Part shown: positions 34,401-43,267 of the stretch, piece after piece | Numbering within the stretch: position 1 is the stretch's first letter | How the letters are laid out: the number at the start of each line of letters is the position of its first letter | From: Streptomyces sclerotialus | GTDB taxonomy: Bacteria > Actinomycetota > Actinomycetes > Streptomycetales > Streptomycetaceae | Reading direction: 5' to 3' | Length of the DNA: 64,000 nt | Assembly (NCBI GenBank): GCA_000719105.1 | Contig: JODX01000034.1 | Coordinates: 18,448 to 82,447 of the forward strand | Translations under genes and position numbers: made by a program | The notes under the pieces: generated by a model | Databases searched by the model: none | The model's input: the letters and a program-made list of their open reading frames with translations, nothing else | Told to the model about the DNA's origin: nothing

Positions 34401-35684
34401 CACGACGCTGATCACAGCCCGCAGCCGCCGGTCCTCGGCCAGCCCCAGAACATGGTGCACACCCTCGCGCCGCAGCCGGTCGCCCGCCTGCGCGCCGGTG
34501 CGCCCCCGCAGGCGAAGGCCGTCGACGGGGCCGAGCTCCCAGACGCCGTCCCGACGCACCCCGGTGGGATCGGCAGGGTCGAACAGGCGGTGCGCGACCG
34601 CGGCGAGATCGCCGGTCGGCGCGTCATCCTCCACAGGGCCCAGTTCGGCGAGGAGGTACCGGCCGGTGGTCAGGACGTCCGTGTCGAGGACGGCGGTGCG
34701 CACCCGGTCCAGCCGCCGCAGCGCGCCGGGGTCGGCCAGCAGCACCCCCCGCCGGGCCAGGGCCCGGCCCAGGGTGGCGGTGAAGGCGTCGCGCGCGGCC
34801 CAGGGTGCCTTGGGCAGGGCGGCCAGGGCCGCACCCGCCGCCCGGCCGGGCCGGCGTGTCAGGGCCAGCGTCCCGGCGAAGGCCGCGCCCGCCACCAGGG
34901 CAGCACGATCCGCATACCGCTCCGCCCACCCCGCGCGCAGCGGTGCCGCGCGCGGGACGGGAGGCGCCAGGACGGCGGCGGCATGCTCGGGGGCGCCGAT
35001 CAGCCAGGGTTCGGCGGTCCGCCAGGCCCGGCGCCGCGCGTCGAGTTCGGCGACCCGCAGGGCGTGTCGGGCGGTGTCCACGGCCAGGCCGACCACCCCG
35101 CCCGCGCCGGCCTGGGCAACCGCGTTCACACCGGCGAGCACCACCCCGGCGCGGTGCTCGCCGACCGCCCGCTCCAGCAGCCGCCGCAGCCGCGGCTGGG
35201 CGTCCACCACACCCGACACCGCGCCGAGTGCGGCCGGCACGGGCGTCAGGCGGGTGAGACGGGCCGTCAGGGCCAGGGGAAGGGCGGCCGCCTGCACCGC
35301 CAGCGGCCAGGCGGTCCGCACGGCGGGAGCCGCGGCCAGCGGATGCTCGGGCAGCGGGCCGGTCAGGCCGTGCTCCTCTTCGACCGCCCGCACCGTCTCC
35401 AGCAGGGCCCGCACGGTCGCCGGGTCGTCGGACGGGCCCGCGGTGGCCACCACGGCGCAGCCGAGCACGGTGTTCACGGCAGCCCACTCCACGCACGGCA
35501 GCGCAGCGAGCCGCTGCTCGACCAGTGCCGGCACCCCCGCGTCCCCGTCTGTCGCATCGCGCACGCCCCGCACGGCGATATGCGCCCGGCCGTCGAAGAA
35601 CCACAGACGGTCTTCCCGGACGCGAAGCATGTTCAGCACCGACTGTGCGGCCTCCCGCACCGCACCCAGCCCCGGCAACCCCAC
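31401..35684 (-). CDS. Large cation-translocating P-type ATPase (CtpI-like)
   Basis: This ~1427-aa protein has all P-type landmarks: TGES near 769, phosphorylated Asp in CFDKTGTLTHG near 841, MITGDHPQTAE near 1050 and MTGDGANDAPAI near 1116. Membrane segments flank these and form a C-terminal bundle (QLLLVNLFTDLAPAIAVAL). The first ~700 residues include an HMA-like fold without the CxxC metal motif (LAALPCVEWAAVN) and a second, degenerate ATPase-like half lacking the catalytic Asp motif. This layout and size match mycobacterial CtpI. The transported ion is unknown. I chose GTG 35684 with GGAGGG upstream. The preceding in-frame extension appears non-coding. Confidence 0.88.
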   Translation of the reverse strand: MGLPGLGAVREAAQSVLNMLRVREDRLWFFDGRAHIAVRGVRDATDGDAGVPALVEQRLAALPCVEWAAVNTVLGCAVVATAGPSDDPATVRALLETVRAVEEEHGLTGPLPEHPLAAAPAVRTAWPLAVQAAALPLALTARLTRLTPVPAALGAVSGVVDAQPRLRRLLERAVGEHRAGVVLAGVNAVAQAGAGGVVGLAVDTARHALRVAELDARRRAWRTAEPWLIGAPEHAAAVLAPPVPRAAPLRAGWAERYADRAALVAGAAFAGTLALTRRPGRAAGAALAALPKAPWAARDAFTATLGRALARRGVLLADPGALRRLDRVRTAVLDTDVLTTGRYLLAELGPVEDDAPTGDLAAVAHRLFDPADPTGVRRDGVWELGPVDGLRLRGRTGAQAGDRLRREGVHHVLGLAEDRRLRAVISVVPELDETADALVTAARRAGLRVLAAGEHAGAAALSEADGILPGGDRLAGAVRDLQQDGTAVLLLSRCPAALAAADVGLGLPGPDGRPPWGAHVLLPGGARDAVVLVEACRAARTVTRRGVRLAEASAVLGGAMTLAGRRGRRADARGLMTVQQAAGLGMALGVWSAAELLRRPLPPAAARHPWHALTPETVLGRTGSTQDGLTAKEAQARSTPSGEEVRRPSLARAYLSELANPLTPVLGGGAALSAAVGAVLDAWIIVAVTALSGLIGGTQRHLTDRLVDQLHRRAAVTATVVRDGEETTLPAEELVVGDVVTLKAGDVVPADGRLLEAYGLETDESALTGESLPIAKDVAPVLASDLADRMSMVYEGTTVAAVPFLVTAAQLAAARRLSRQGALVRNPRTIEAAGRADVLCFDKTGTLTHGRITLTAVSAEGHTLPLDRLEQHQRAVLAAALRATPRRHDDAFEHVTDRAVVEGARAAGVSRTHAAPGWRRSTSLPFEPSRGFHATRGRCGKQRLLSVKGAPEEIAGRCATYHGRPLDAITREEILTGGEKLAAEGHRILAVAELRDAPGGRLTDASVTGLDFLGFLSLADEVRSTAAESVRRLTDAGVQIVMITGDHPQTAETVARELGIVNGHQVVTGAALDAMDDRELAARLPAIGVVARGTPLHKVRVVQAFQSLGRTVAMTGDGANDAPAIRLADIGIVLGRRGTPSARAAADVVVADDRLETILAVLVEGRAMWASVRQALAILVGGNLGEIAFTLLAAAVTGTSPLTARQLLLVNLFTDLAPAIAVALRPPGGPEAAGRLLREGPEASLGTALTDETTVRAAATALGAAAAWWAARVTGREARARTVALVALVGAQLGQTLLVGGRSPAVAASAAGSLAALAAIVQTPGISQFFGCTPLGPVGWATALGAAAAATAGSLLLPPLASRIRGHLAPKDDGTHGANAGSEPNADDRQGEGEDRQDGGEDRTPGSAVPTPTDTPRLVSAAGPLTG

Positions 35685-36659
35685 CCTGCGCCACCCGCCC
35701 TCCGGCTCGACGCGGTGCCCCGCCCTGGGGGCACCGCGCCAGTACCCTGACCCTGGCGCTCCATGCGCGGAAAGCGGAAAAGCAGCCGAACTCCCCCACT
35801 TGCCCGCACGAAAGCACGGCACCCGTCGGCACGGACCAGCCACAGGGAACGCGCACCGACGAAGCACCGGGCGAGGAGCCGAGATGCCCAGCACCACAGC
35901 AACCGGACGGAGAACCACCGCGAAGCAAGAAGTGCACCACGAGGGAGCCGAGGAGCAACAGCCCCGCCAGGGCACTGCGGGATTGCAGATGCACACCATG
36001 CACGCTCGGTGCCCGTCCTCTATCTCACTCCGGGCGACATGTCCGCCAACGCGCGGACCGTCGCCTCGCGGAACCCGCACGCCCCGCAACGCGGGCGTCG
36101 TCGTTGCTGCCGGGCGCTGTGATCAAGCCGAAGCGGGCCCGGGTGTCGATGACCATGCCCGAGGTGGGTGAGGCCTGTCGGCGGGCGCCGGCACGGTTGC
36201 GGGCTGCCCTCCGCCGGCGACGAGCCGTCGGTTTCGCCACGAGCGTCGACCCGCCGCCTGCTTCGTAGCAGCCGCTGGTCCGAACTGGCGTGTGCGGGGC
36301 TTCCAGTGAGTCCGAACCATGGAGGCCCGTGGCTGCCCAGCGGCTGCGGGCCTCCGCCGTGTCCCTGCCGCTTGGCGTCTCCCCCGAGGACCGTGCCCGC
36401 GAAGCAACTGCTCAGAGCCTGCACCACCCCGCGCCGATGTCGACGACGCCGCGCACCGATCATCCGCCGTCACACGGAGGCGAAGCCGCACAGTCCAGGA
36501 GCCGGCTCTTCGGCCAGCGCCGGCGCGAGCGGACCCGCCACCGACCGGCACGGCAACAGGCCGCCGACGGGTCAGACAACAGGCGCAGCGGGCAGCTCCC
36601 GACGGGACGCGTCCATACGCCGTTTCAGGTGGGGCGCTCGGCGCAGGCTGCCCGGGGTG
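35685..36659. other. Intergenic region of about 975 bp, no gene supported
   Basis: All frames here are Arg/Pro-rich read-throughs without ribosome sites or recognisable motifs. The region should hold the promoter of the P-type ATPase gene. I see no tRNA, repeat array or IS end. Confidence 0.4.
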
Positions 36660-37088
36660 CTAGCTGTGCTGGGTCAGGTCGTCGGCGTCGGCGCGGGCGA
36701 CGACGGCGTCGATGACGGCGTACTCGGCCTGGTCGAGGACGTAGAGCGCCAGGTTGATCGTGTTGACGGCGTCCTCCTCGAGCATGTCCGCGCGGCGCTG
36801 TGCCTTGCGGACGTCCCGCTCCGCACGACGTTTGTCGTCGGCGGCGCGCAACTCGGCGAACCACTGGTCCACCGATGCGTGCAGGGCGTTCCACCGTTTC
36901 CGTTCCGTCTCTCGTGCGGCCGTGATGCGCTGGTCGGCCCTGGCCTTGCCTTCCGCTACGGACTTCTGCAGTTCGCGCTGTTTGGTCTCCAGCCGCGCAC
37001 GGTTGTCCTCGCGTGCGGCGGCGACCACGTCCTCGACCTTCCTGGCTCGTTCCGCCAGTTCGCTGAGCTGCTCAGAGAGCGCCTTCAT
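36660..37088 (-). CDS. Coiled-coil hypothetical protein
   Basis: A 142-aa protein (MKALSEQLSELAERARKVED) is almost continuous heptad-repeat coiled coil up to residue ~100, rich in Glu, Arg, Lys and Ala. It ends with a hydrophobic helix (NTINLALYVLDQAEYAVIDA). GGGGAGCC precedes the ATG. Similar short proteins are scattered in Streptomyces, often near stress or universal-stress genes; function unknown. No membrane segment is present. Confidence 0.75.
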   Translation of the reverse strand: MKALSEQLSELAERARKVEDVVAAAREDNRARLETKQRELQKSVAEGKARADQRITAARETERKRWNALHASVDQWFAELRAADDKRRAERDVRKAQRRADMLEEDAVNTINLALYVLDQAEYAVIDAVVARADADDLTQHS

Positions 37089-37371
37089 GACAGGCTCCCC
37101 TCATCGGATCGGCTGGTCCGGCCGGGCGTGCCCGGCAGTTCGTGGGGCCACCTGCAGGCCCGCCTTGGCTGTCGGCCCGGGATGAAGCCCACCGCTGGTG
37201 CCCGATGAAGCCGGCTACGGCGCTTGCCTTCCCGACGCTATGCTCTTCGGCTCATCTGCGGCTCACCCCCTGAGGGGGAAGTCCGTGCCGGAGCAGGTGT
37301 ACGACGAGGCTTCGGTGATGCCGGCCGGGGCCGTACCGGTGAGGCAGGCCGGCGCGGACGAAGGCTCACGG

Positions 37372-38391
37372 TCACCTTGCGCGCAGGCCCCCGGGAGGTC
37401 GGCCCGCGCCGGCGGGGTCGGCAGAGGCGGCACCGGTGTGCCGTGTTCCCGAGCGCCCGGGCGCGGGCTCGCGTGGGATCCCCGGCCGGTCCCTCGGCAG
37501 CAGAACCTGCAGGCCGCCCGGTCGGATCCGGCAGGTGACGGGAAGCGGCAGCGTCACGAGTTCGCCGTCGATCCCGGCGTTGAGGTGAGGCGTGCCGTCG
37601 TACACCGCGATGTCGGCTGCCGTCCAGGCGACGACCGGTTCGCCCGTCCGCCCCGGATCGCCCTGCCGGCGCAGGTCGCGGCGCAGGCGCCGGAGCAGGT
37701 CCGGCGGCGTGTCGGGCGGACGCCGGAGCACGATGCAGCCGAGCGTCCCGGTGGTGAGGGAGAAGCGGCGCCCCAGGTAGCGGGGCGTGGCGAGGTGGTA
37801 GGGGTTGTTGGAGACCAGCACCACCTGCGGGCGCCTGATGGGGCCCTGCGGGGTGTCGATGTCGGCCTCGACCCACTGTTCTCCCTTGAGGTATCCCGGT
37901 GCGGCCGTGGCGAAGGTACGCGCCTTGTCCTCCCGGTACCCGGGCTCCAGCAGGGCGTCGGCATAGATGCCGAAGGAGACGTTGTTGACGAAGACGTGCG
38001 GGCCGGCCGTGGCGAGGTCCACCCGTGCCAGGATGCCGTTGTCCAGGGCGTTCAGTGAAAGGACTGGGTTGCGGATGTCCAGCCCCAGGTCCCGGGCGAA
38101 GTGGTTGCGCGTGCCGGCCGGGATGACCAGCAGTGGCCGGTGAGCGGCGGCGGCCACCGCGGCTACGGCCGTCACCGTGCCGTCACCGCCCGCGACCCCC
38201 AGCACCTGTGTCCCTTCCCCAACGGCGCGCCTGGCCAGCAACGCCGCGTCGTGCTCGGCCGTAGTCGGCCAGACTCGTGCCCCCAGGCCCTCGGCCCGGT
38301 TGATCAGGTCGGACCGAGCAGCTTTGCCGCCGCCTGAGTGCGGATTCGCCACGATCACAACCCGGGTGCCTGTCCCGATGCCGGCCATCAT
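37372..38391 (-). CDS. Diacylglycerol/lipid kinase family protein
   Basis: This 339-aa protein has the lipid-kinase fold: VVIVANPHSGGGKAA at residue 11, VLGVAGGDGTVTAVAAVAA (GGDGT nucleotide loop) near 66, PAGTRNHFARDLGL near 92 and FVNNVSFGIYAD near 134. These match DagK/YegS-type kinases, which phosphorylate diacylglycerol or related lipids, probably at the membrane face. The C-terminal ~40 residues are a disordered Pro/Arg tail. Tandem ATGs at 38391/38388 follow GGAGGAGGG. Confidence 0.85.
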   Translation of the reverse strand: MMAGIGTGTRVVIVANPHSGGGKAARSDLINRAEGLGARVWPTTAEHDAALLARRAVGEGTQVLGVAGGDGTVTAVAAVAAAAHRPLLVIPAGTRNHFARDLGLDIRNPVLSLNALDNGILARVDLATAGPHVFVNNVSFGIYADALLEPGYREDKARTFATAAPGYLKGEQWVEADIDTPQGPIRRPQVVLVSNNPYHLATPRYLGRRFSLTTGTLGCIVLRRPPDTPPDLLRRLRRDLRRQGDPGRTGEPVVAWTAADIAVYDGTPHLNAGIDGELVTLPLPVTCRIRPGGLQVLLPRDRPGIPREPAPGRSGTRHTGAASADPAGAGRPPGGLRAR

Positions 38392-38656
38392 CGCCCTCCT
38401 CCGCCACACGACCGGCCGTTGGCCGGCCTGTGGAAGCCGATCCAGGGTGCCGTACGACCACACTGGCGCATCCCGCGGCGCCACCGGCGGCAAAGAACAG
38501 CTGCTCGGCGCCGATGCACTCGACGTCCCCGGCCGGGCCGGCGGCCGGGCGGCTGCGCAGCGCGGCAGCGGGACCCCGGCCGGGCAGCCCTGCCGGCCGC
38601 GAGAGCGGCGGCCCCGGCGATGATGCCGGGTGCCGTGAGAGCCGGAGGCGCCGCGA

Positions 38657-39334
38657 TCAGTGCTCGGGATGTGGCTGCGAGCCGAACGAGGGCCGCCGTC
38701 CGGCCGAGGCACCCGACGCCAGGCGGCCGGCTTCGAGGCGCATCCTGACGGCATGGCATACCTCGATCACCCCGAGGATGATGGCCATAACGCCGGCCAC
38801 CAGAGTGAGCGCGGCGATCGAGGTGAACGGCGAGACGATCAGCACGATGCCCGCCAGCATGCCGATGATCCCGGAGAACAGCATCCAGCCCCGCGCCGGC
38901 ATGGCTTCGGCGGAGGCGGCGGTGGCCGTGGTCATGACGCCGCGCAGCAGCCAGCCGAAACCGATCCACAGAGCGAGCAGCAGAAGGGACTCCAGGGTGC
39001 CCCGGAAGCAGAGCAGTCCCAGCAGCACGGACAACGCACCGGTGACGAAGTGCAGGGCCCGCAGGTGCCCGGGAACGTGCGTGCCGAACGCGGCGGCCAG
39101 CTGGAAGACGCCGGTGACCAGCAGATAGACGCCGAAGAGCACACCGACGACCCGCAACGTCTCCCGGGGCCAGACGAAGATCACCACACCCAGGGCGATG
39201 GCCGCCAGACCCGTGGTGAGCAGGATCTGCCAGCCCATGTTCGCCACCGCGCCCAACGGGCCGGCGGCGGAGGCGTCCGGTGGCCCGGTACCGTACGGAG
39301 AGCCGCTGCCTGAGGAATTGGAAGATGACGTCAT
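38657..39334 (-). CDS. HdeD-family (DUF308) membrane protein
   Basis: A 225-aa protein with a short Ser/Gly-rich N-terminus and six membrane helices in three pairs (GWQILLTTGLAAIALGVVIF; GVLFGVYLLVTGVFQLAAAF; LFSGIIGMLAGIVLIVS), the DUF308/HdeD pattern. Escherichia coli HdeD contributes to acid resistance; here the role is unknown. The tail is basic and hydrophilic. GAGGAGGGGAAGCG precedes the ATG. The gene is co-directional with the lipid kinase, 265 bp away. Confidence 0.85.
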   Translation of the reverse strand: MTSSSNSSGSGSPYGTGPPDASAAGPLGAVANMGWQILLTTGLAAIALGVVIFVWPRETLRVVGVLFGVYLLVTGVFQLAAAFGTHVPGHLRALHFVTGALSVLLGLLCFRGTLESLLLLALWIGFGWLLRGVMTTATAASAEAMPARGWMLFSGIIGMLAGIVLIVSPFTSIAALTLVAGVMAIILGVIEVCHAVRMRLEAGRLASGASAGRRPSFGSQPHPEH

Positions 39335-39774
39335 CGCTTCCCCTCCTCGTTGAGAACCACCTACGCGAGTCGGTGTCTGCCCATCGTCCTCCCACCCAGC
39401 CCGGGTCGTGCCGCAGGAGACGGCACCTGCGGCGGTAGCGGCATCCCCGCGCGCACGCCGACCTGGTTGAGCGGGCGCGCTGCGAGATCGGCGCCAGATG
39501 ACGAACGCCGTTCGCCCGGTGCCGACCTGGACGGCGAGACGGACGTCCGGATACGCCTATGGAAGGAGGGGCCTGATCCCTCATGCGTAGTCGGTGTCCT
39601 CACCGAGGCAGGCTCCCGCCACCGACACCGGCGAGGCACTTCCGCCCGCAGCACGGTTGCCGGTGAAAGGCACCCTTGCTGCACTGATGACCGAGGGCAC
39701 CCCCATGGTGGGCTGCAGCCGCCGAGGAACAGCCCACACGCCACCGGCAGCCGCGGCCCGGGAGAAGGTCCGGC

Positions 39775-40365
39775 CTCAGGGCGGCGGTCCCTGGACTCCG
39801 GTAGGAAGCGCCGCCCAAGCAGGAGGACGGCCAGGCCAAGGGGCAGGTTGATCAGAAAGACCGTCCGTCAGTCAAGGCCGCACAGATCCACTCCGGTGAG
39901 GGCTGCGCCGAGCACGGGTCCGGTCACGCTGCCCGGACAGCACCGTGCCGTACGGGGCGAAGTCCGTACCGCGGGTCTTCTCGTCAAAGGTCACGTGGAG
40001 GATGGCCAGCACCTGCGGGACCATCGCCGCGGCAGCGGCGCCTTGCAGGAGTCGCGCCGCCATCAGCGGTGCGGGGCCGGTGACGGTGCCGCACAGGAGC
40101 AAGGCGAGGGTGAACACGGCGGTTCCGGCGAGGAAGCCCGTCGGCAGCCGTGGAGATCGCCCAGCCGCCCGCCTACGACGAGTCCCAGGCGAACGTCAGC
40201 GCGTACGCCGCGTGGATCCACTGCAACTGCGCCGGAGCGCCCCTGTACCGGCCCGGATGGACGGCAGCGCCGTGTGGAGGATCGCCCCGTTCAGAGTGCT
40301 CATCAGCTCGGCCATCAGCACGACGGCCAGCGTGATGCCGCGCGCCCAGGTCGGGCTGCCGGACG
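39775..40365 (-). pseudogene. Broken MFS drug-efflux transporter (EmrB/QacA type)
   Basis: Read leftwards, three frames give consecutive pieces of one 14-helix MFS protein. ITLAVVLMAELMSTLNGAIL plus HTALPSIRA is helix 1, FTLALLLCGTVTGPAPLMAA plus RLLQGAAAAAMVPQVLAI is helices 3-4, and VFLINLPLGLAVLLLGRRFL plus PESRDR is helix 6. Frameshifts and deletions separate them and no C-terminal half is visible. The gene is dead. The 39335-39775 stretch to the left holds no other gene I can support. Confidence 0.8.
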
Positions 40366-40670
40366 ATTTCGGCGTAGGGCGCCTCGCGGCCAAGAGCGTC
40401 AGCCAGGACGGTGTGTGGCCGTCACGGCATTCCCAGCGAGGGCCAGACGCCCGTCGTGGCGGTCGACGGCGGCTCCGCGCGAGGCGTCGATGCCAACGTC
40501 GTACGTCGCAACGCGGATCACGAAGCAGCCCTGCCATGCGGACGACGATGCGATACGACTCAGGCACTCCCCTCCTCACCCGCAGGCCCAAACAGCCGGG
40601 CCTTTCCGCGTGTCCAACAAGCTGCTTCAGTTCACGACGGGAACCGAACCGCAGAGACAAGGTCCGTGCC

Positions 40671-40865
40671 ATGCTGGAGGCCGTGCAGCGGCGGGCCGCG
40701 GGAGGACCTGTCGATCACTGGTCCAAGGCGGTAGCAATGAGCCGAGGCGAGAAGGTCCCGTTGGTCATTGACTACGAGCAAGCGGGTGAGCGCGCGGCGC
40801 TGGTGTCTCTGACCGGTGCCCTGGACGTCGACACGGTTCACCTACTGAGCAAGACGACCACTTAG
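40671..40865 (+). pseudogene. Truncated STAS-domain anti-sigma-factor antagonist
   Basis: From ATG 40671 the frame reads through LVIDYEQAGERAALVSLTGA plus LDVDTVHLL, the first strand and helix of a STAS domain, as in actinomycete anti-anti-sigma proteins. It then abruptly stops at TAG 40863-40865. Two thirds of the domain, including the phosphorylatable Ser, are missing. The truncation point coincides with the truncated end of the OLD-nuclease remnant on the other strand. Confidence 0.55.
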
Positions 40866-40879
40866 AGAATAGGTCCCGG

Positions 40880-41700
40880 TCGCGAACATAGGCGACGTCA
40901 CCGGGATTTGCTCACCATTCCTTTGGAAGATACGGCTACACCGGTACAGGCCGGTGTGCCCATCATTGACCACACTGACGTCGGACTTGCCAAAGGAACG
41001 GCCGACGGCCAGGGCGAGAGCCGACAGAAGCAGAGCTTCTGCGTCGCCCTCCATGATGGCGACGGCGCGGGCAAAGAATAAGTTCGCCTTGGTCACGTTG
41101 AGGAAGCGCGAGAGGAAAGCTAGTAAACGGCCCCGAGCTGTGTGCAACCAGGGGCCGGACTGAAGGATCTGCCGCGTTCTACAAGGGTGAGGTGCTGGAC
41201 CGGCTCGGCGTAGGCGAAATGGGGGCTGTGCGTGCTGAGGATGACCTGCGTCGGCGGGCTCGATTCCTCGGCGCGTTCTCGCAGGAGTTCCATTACCCGG
41301 CTCTGAAGCTGAGGATGGAGATGAGCTTCCGGGTTCTCGATCAGCAGCAGAGGCGCGGTCTCACTGTTGCCGAGCAGCAGCAGCTCAGCTGCCATGAACA
41401 GGGCGTTGTTGTATCCGAGTCCTCGCTGGGTCCACTCCTCCGGTCCGCCTGCCCCAGTGGAAAACGTCGGTTCCAGCCGCTCCAAGGCCCGGGAAAAGCT
41501 GGCGCCGCCAGCGACTCCAACTTCTCCTCGAACCACATCGGAGCCAATCGAAAACTTCTCAGAATAGTCGGTGTTGATGGCATCGCAGGCCTCGACCACA
41601 GCAGCGTTCGCACTGATAGCGAATGTGTCCCCCCGCCCGCCACTCCCCGCATGGAAGTCGCCCTTGGAAATGCGAAAGAAGTCATCAGCCTTCGTCAACA
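40880..41700 (-). pseudogene. Remnant of an OLD-family (AAA ATPase + TOPRIM) nuclease
   Basis: On the minus strand, 41700-41125 encodes an ABC-type ATPase end: APLLLIENPEAHLHPQLQSR then VMELLRERA and VILSTHSPHFAYA (Walker B and D/H-loop). After a frameshift near 41140, another frame gives FLNVTKANLFFARAVAIMEG then DAEALLLSALAL, the TOPRIM domain start (E-G-D-A-E). It breaks off at about 40880 (NGEQIPV). The N-terminal Walker A and the C-terminus are absent. OLD proteins are DNA nucleases, some with anti-phage roles (for example GajA); this copy is non-functional. Confidence 0.75.
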
Positions 41701-41851
41701 GACAAAGCCGGAGCGGCAGAGCAGCCCAGCCCCCAGCACGCCCACGACCCTTCGCACGTGACCTTCGCTGCCGCAAGGTCGATACTGCCGATAGCAAGCG
41801 CCCCGCCGACCCGCGTCCAACCAGCCCGCAGATCTGACAGACCGTCATCGA

Positions 41852-41884
41852 AGTCAGCACCAGGTCAGCACCAAGTCAGCACCA
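41852..41884 (+). repeat. Three 11-bp direct repeats, GTCAGCACCA type
   Basis: AGTCAGCACC-A, GGTCAGCACC-A and AGTCAGCACC-A follow one another with an exact 11-bp period, about one helical turn. They lie some 150 bp before a truncated gene start and 210 bp before the integrase gene. Clustered short direct repeats next to a tyrosine integrase usually are arm-type integrase or excisionase binding sites. Confidence 0.55.
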
Positions 41885-42005
41885 GTACCGCCGGAGACCG
41901 CTCCCGACCGCCACGGACCGCCAAGATCGACAACTTGCACCACCCCACCTGAACAGCCGAAATACAGGTCACAGCCACACCTTCCGACCTCACCAGGAGG
42001 TACCC

Positions 42006-42032
42006 ATGAGGATGCTCATCAACGTCTCCTAG
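42006..42032 (+). pseudogene. Cut-off gene start resembling dhaK
   Basis: AGGAGG at 41995-42000 stands five bases before an ATG that encodes only MRMLINVS and then TAG. Actinobacterial dihydroxyacetone kinase subunit DhaK commonly starts M(R/K)MLINVPE, so this looks like the promoter-proximal end of dhaK cut by integration. The integrase gene begins 60 bp further on. An alternative reading is a short leader peptide. Confidence 0.4.
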
Positions 42033-42091
42033 TTTGGCGCGGCCGCAGGTCAGGACCATGCTGAGGGGCCCTTGGTCAGCAAACTCCCAGC

Positions 42092-43237
42092 ATGAGTCAG
42101 GAGACGTGCACGTTGGCGACCCAGCTCATCCGCGGAATGGGCAGCTTCTACAAGAGCTGCGCCTGCGCCCGGCAGAGCCGTTGCTCCCACTCCTACGTCA
42201 TTCGCTACCGCGACACGACCGGCCGTCAGCGCGAGGAGACGGGCTACAGGACACAGCAGTCCGCACTCGACCGGCTGACGCAAGTCTATGAGGAGAAACG
42301 GAACACCCCGCCCCAACGGGCCGAACTCAAGCGCGAAATCGGGAAACAGCGCTTCGGGCGGTACGCCTCCACCTGGCTCTCCCGGCAACGCCATTACGCG
42401 TACGGCAGTGTTCGCACGGTCAACCAGGTTCTCAACAGTCAAATCCTGCCCGTCCTCGGATCGCGCCGGATCAATGCGTTCACATCGACGGTCGTCGACG
42501 ACTTCATCATGTCGATGGAGGAACGTTCCGTCGGACTGGCCGCACAGCAGAACGCCTTCGACACCCTCAGGAAAATCCTTCTCGACGCACGCCGTCGCGG
42601 CGGCATCACCGAGGACCCGTTCGAGGGCGTCATCCCGCCCGAGTACATACCGCGGAAGATCACCATTCCGACCCTCGACGAGATCCACGCCCTCAAGGAC
42701 GCCGGCAGTGACGGGCTCCGCATCGTCATCGACCTCATGTCCGGCTGCGGTCTCCGCAACGGAGAAGCCTACGCCGCCAACCTGGAGCGGATGGTCGCGG
42801 ACGACGTCTACCGCGTCACCGAACAGATCGAAGGCACCACACGTGAGCGAGTTCCTCTCAAGCACCGCAAGCCCGGCGATTTCCGTGAGACTCCCATGCC
42901 ATTGACCGTCCGGGAGTCACTCCTCCGATACGAGAAGGATCACGGCGCCAGCGCAGACGGGTACCTCCTGAGAACCCAACGCTCACCGTACTGGGCGCAT
43001 ACGACGCTGGAGTACCAGTGGAACGCCGCCAAGAAGCGAGCAGGCATTACCAGGAGGCTCACCACCTACGCATTGCGACACTTCTTCGCCTCTAATTGCC
43101 TGGCCATGGGGATACCCATCACGGACGTCGCAGAATGGATGGGACACAGGAACATCAACATGACATTCAAGATCTACCGCCACCTGATGCCGGCATCGAT
43201 CGGGCGCGCCGCGAAGCTTCTTAACGAGGGCCTATAA
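42092..43237 (+). CDS. int: Tyrosine site-specific integrase
   Basis: A 381-aa integrase. The N-terminus has FYKSCACARQSRCSHSYVIR, a Cys-rich arm-binding region, then a SAM-like core-binding domain (~85-180). The catalytic domain has Arg in SGCGLRNGEAYA (~225), YALRHFFASNCLA (~328, with Tyr in the usual His position of HxLRH), MGHRNINMTFKIYRH with the nucleophile Tyr at ~366. All essential residues are present, so it is probably active. The start could be the ATG at 42092, a TTG at 42112 with AGGAG upstream, or the ATG at 42137. An excisionase gene lies convergently downstream. Confidence 0.9.
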   Translation: MSQETCTLATQLIRGMGSFYKSCACARQSRCSHSYVIRYRDTTGRQREETGYRTQQSALDRLTQVYEEKRNTPPQRAELKREIGKQRFGRYASTWLSRQRHYAYGSVRTVNQVLNSQILPVLGSRRINAFTSTVVDDFIMSMEERSVGLAAQQNAFDTLRKILLDARRRGGITEDPFEGVIPPEYIPRKITIPTLDEIHALKDAGSDGLRIVIDLMSGCGLRNGEAYAANLERMVADDVYRVTEQIEGTTRERVPLKHRKPGDFRETPMPLTVRESLLRYEKDHGASADGYLLRTQRSPYWAHTTLEYQWNAAKKRAGITRRLTTYALRHFFASNCLAMGIPITDVAEWMGHRNINMTFKIYRHLMPASIGRAAKLLNEGL

Positions 43238-43267
43238 CGAAGGAGGGCGGGATGATCCCGCCCCCCT

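Noticed and set aside
32394..35750. 1118-codon plus-strand frame
   Set aside because: Antisense to the P-type ATPase; Gly/Gln/Arg/Pro-rich low-complexity translation without motifs.
36020..36463. Minus-strand frame of 147 codons in the 975-bp gap
   Set aside because: No ribosome site, codon bias does not fit, and no family motif.
39350..40771. 473-codon plus-strand frame
   Set aside because: It runs antisense through recognisable MFS relics and is Arg/Pro/Gly-rich noise.
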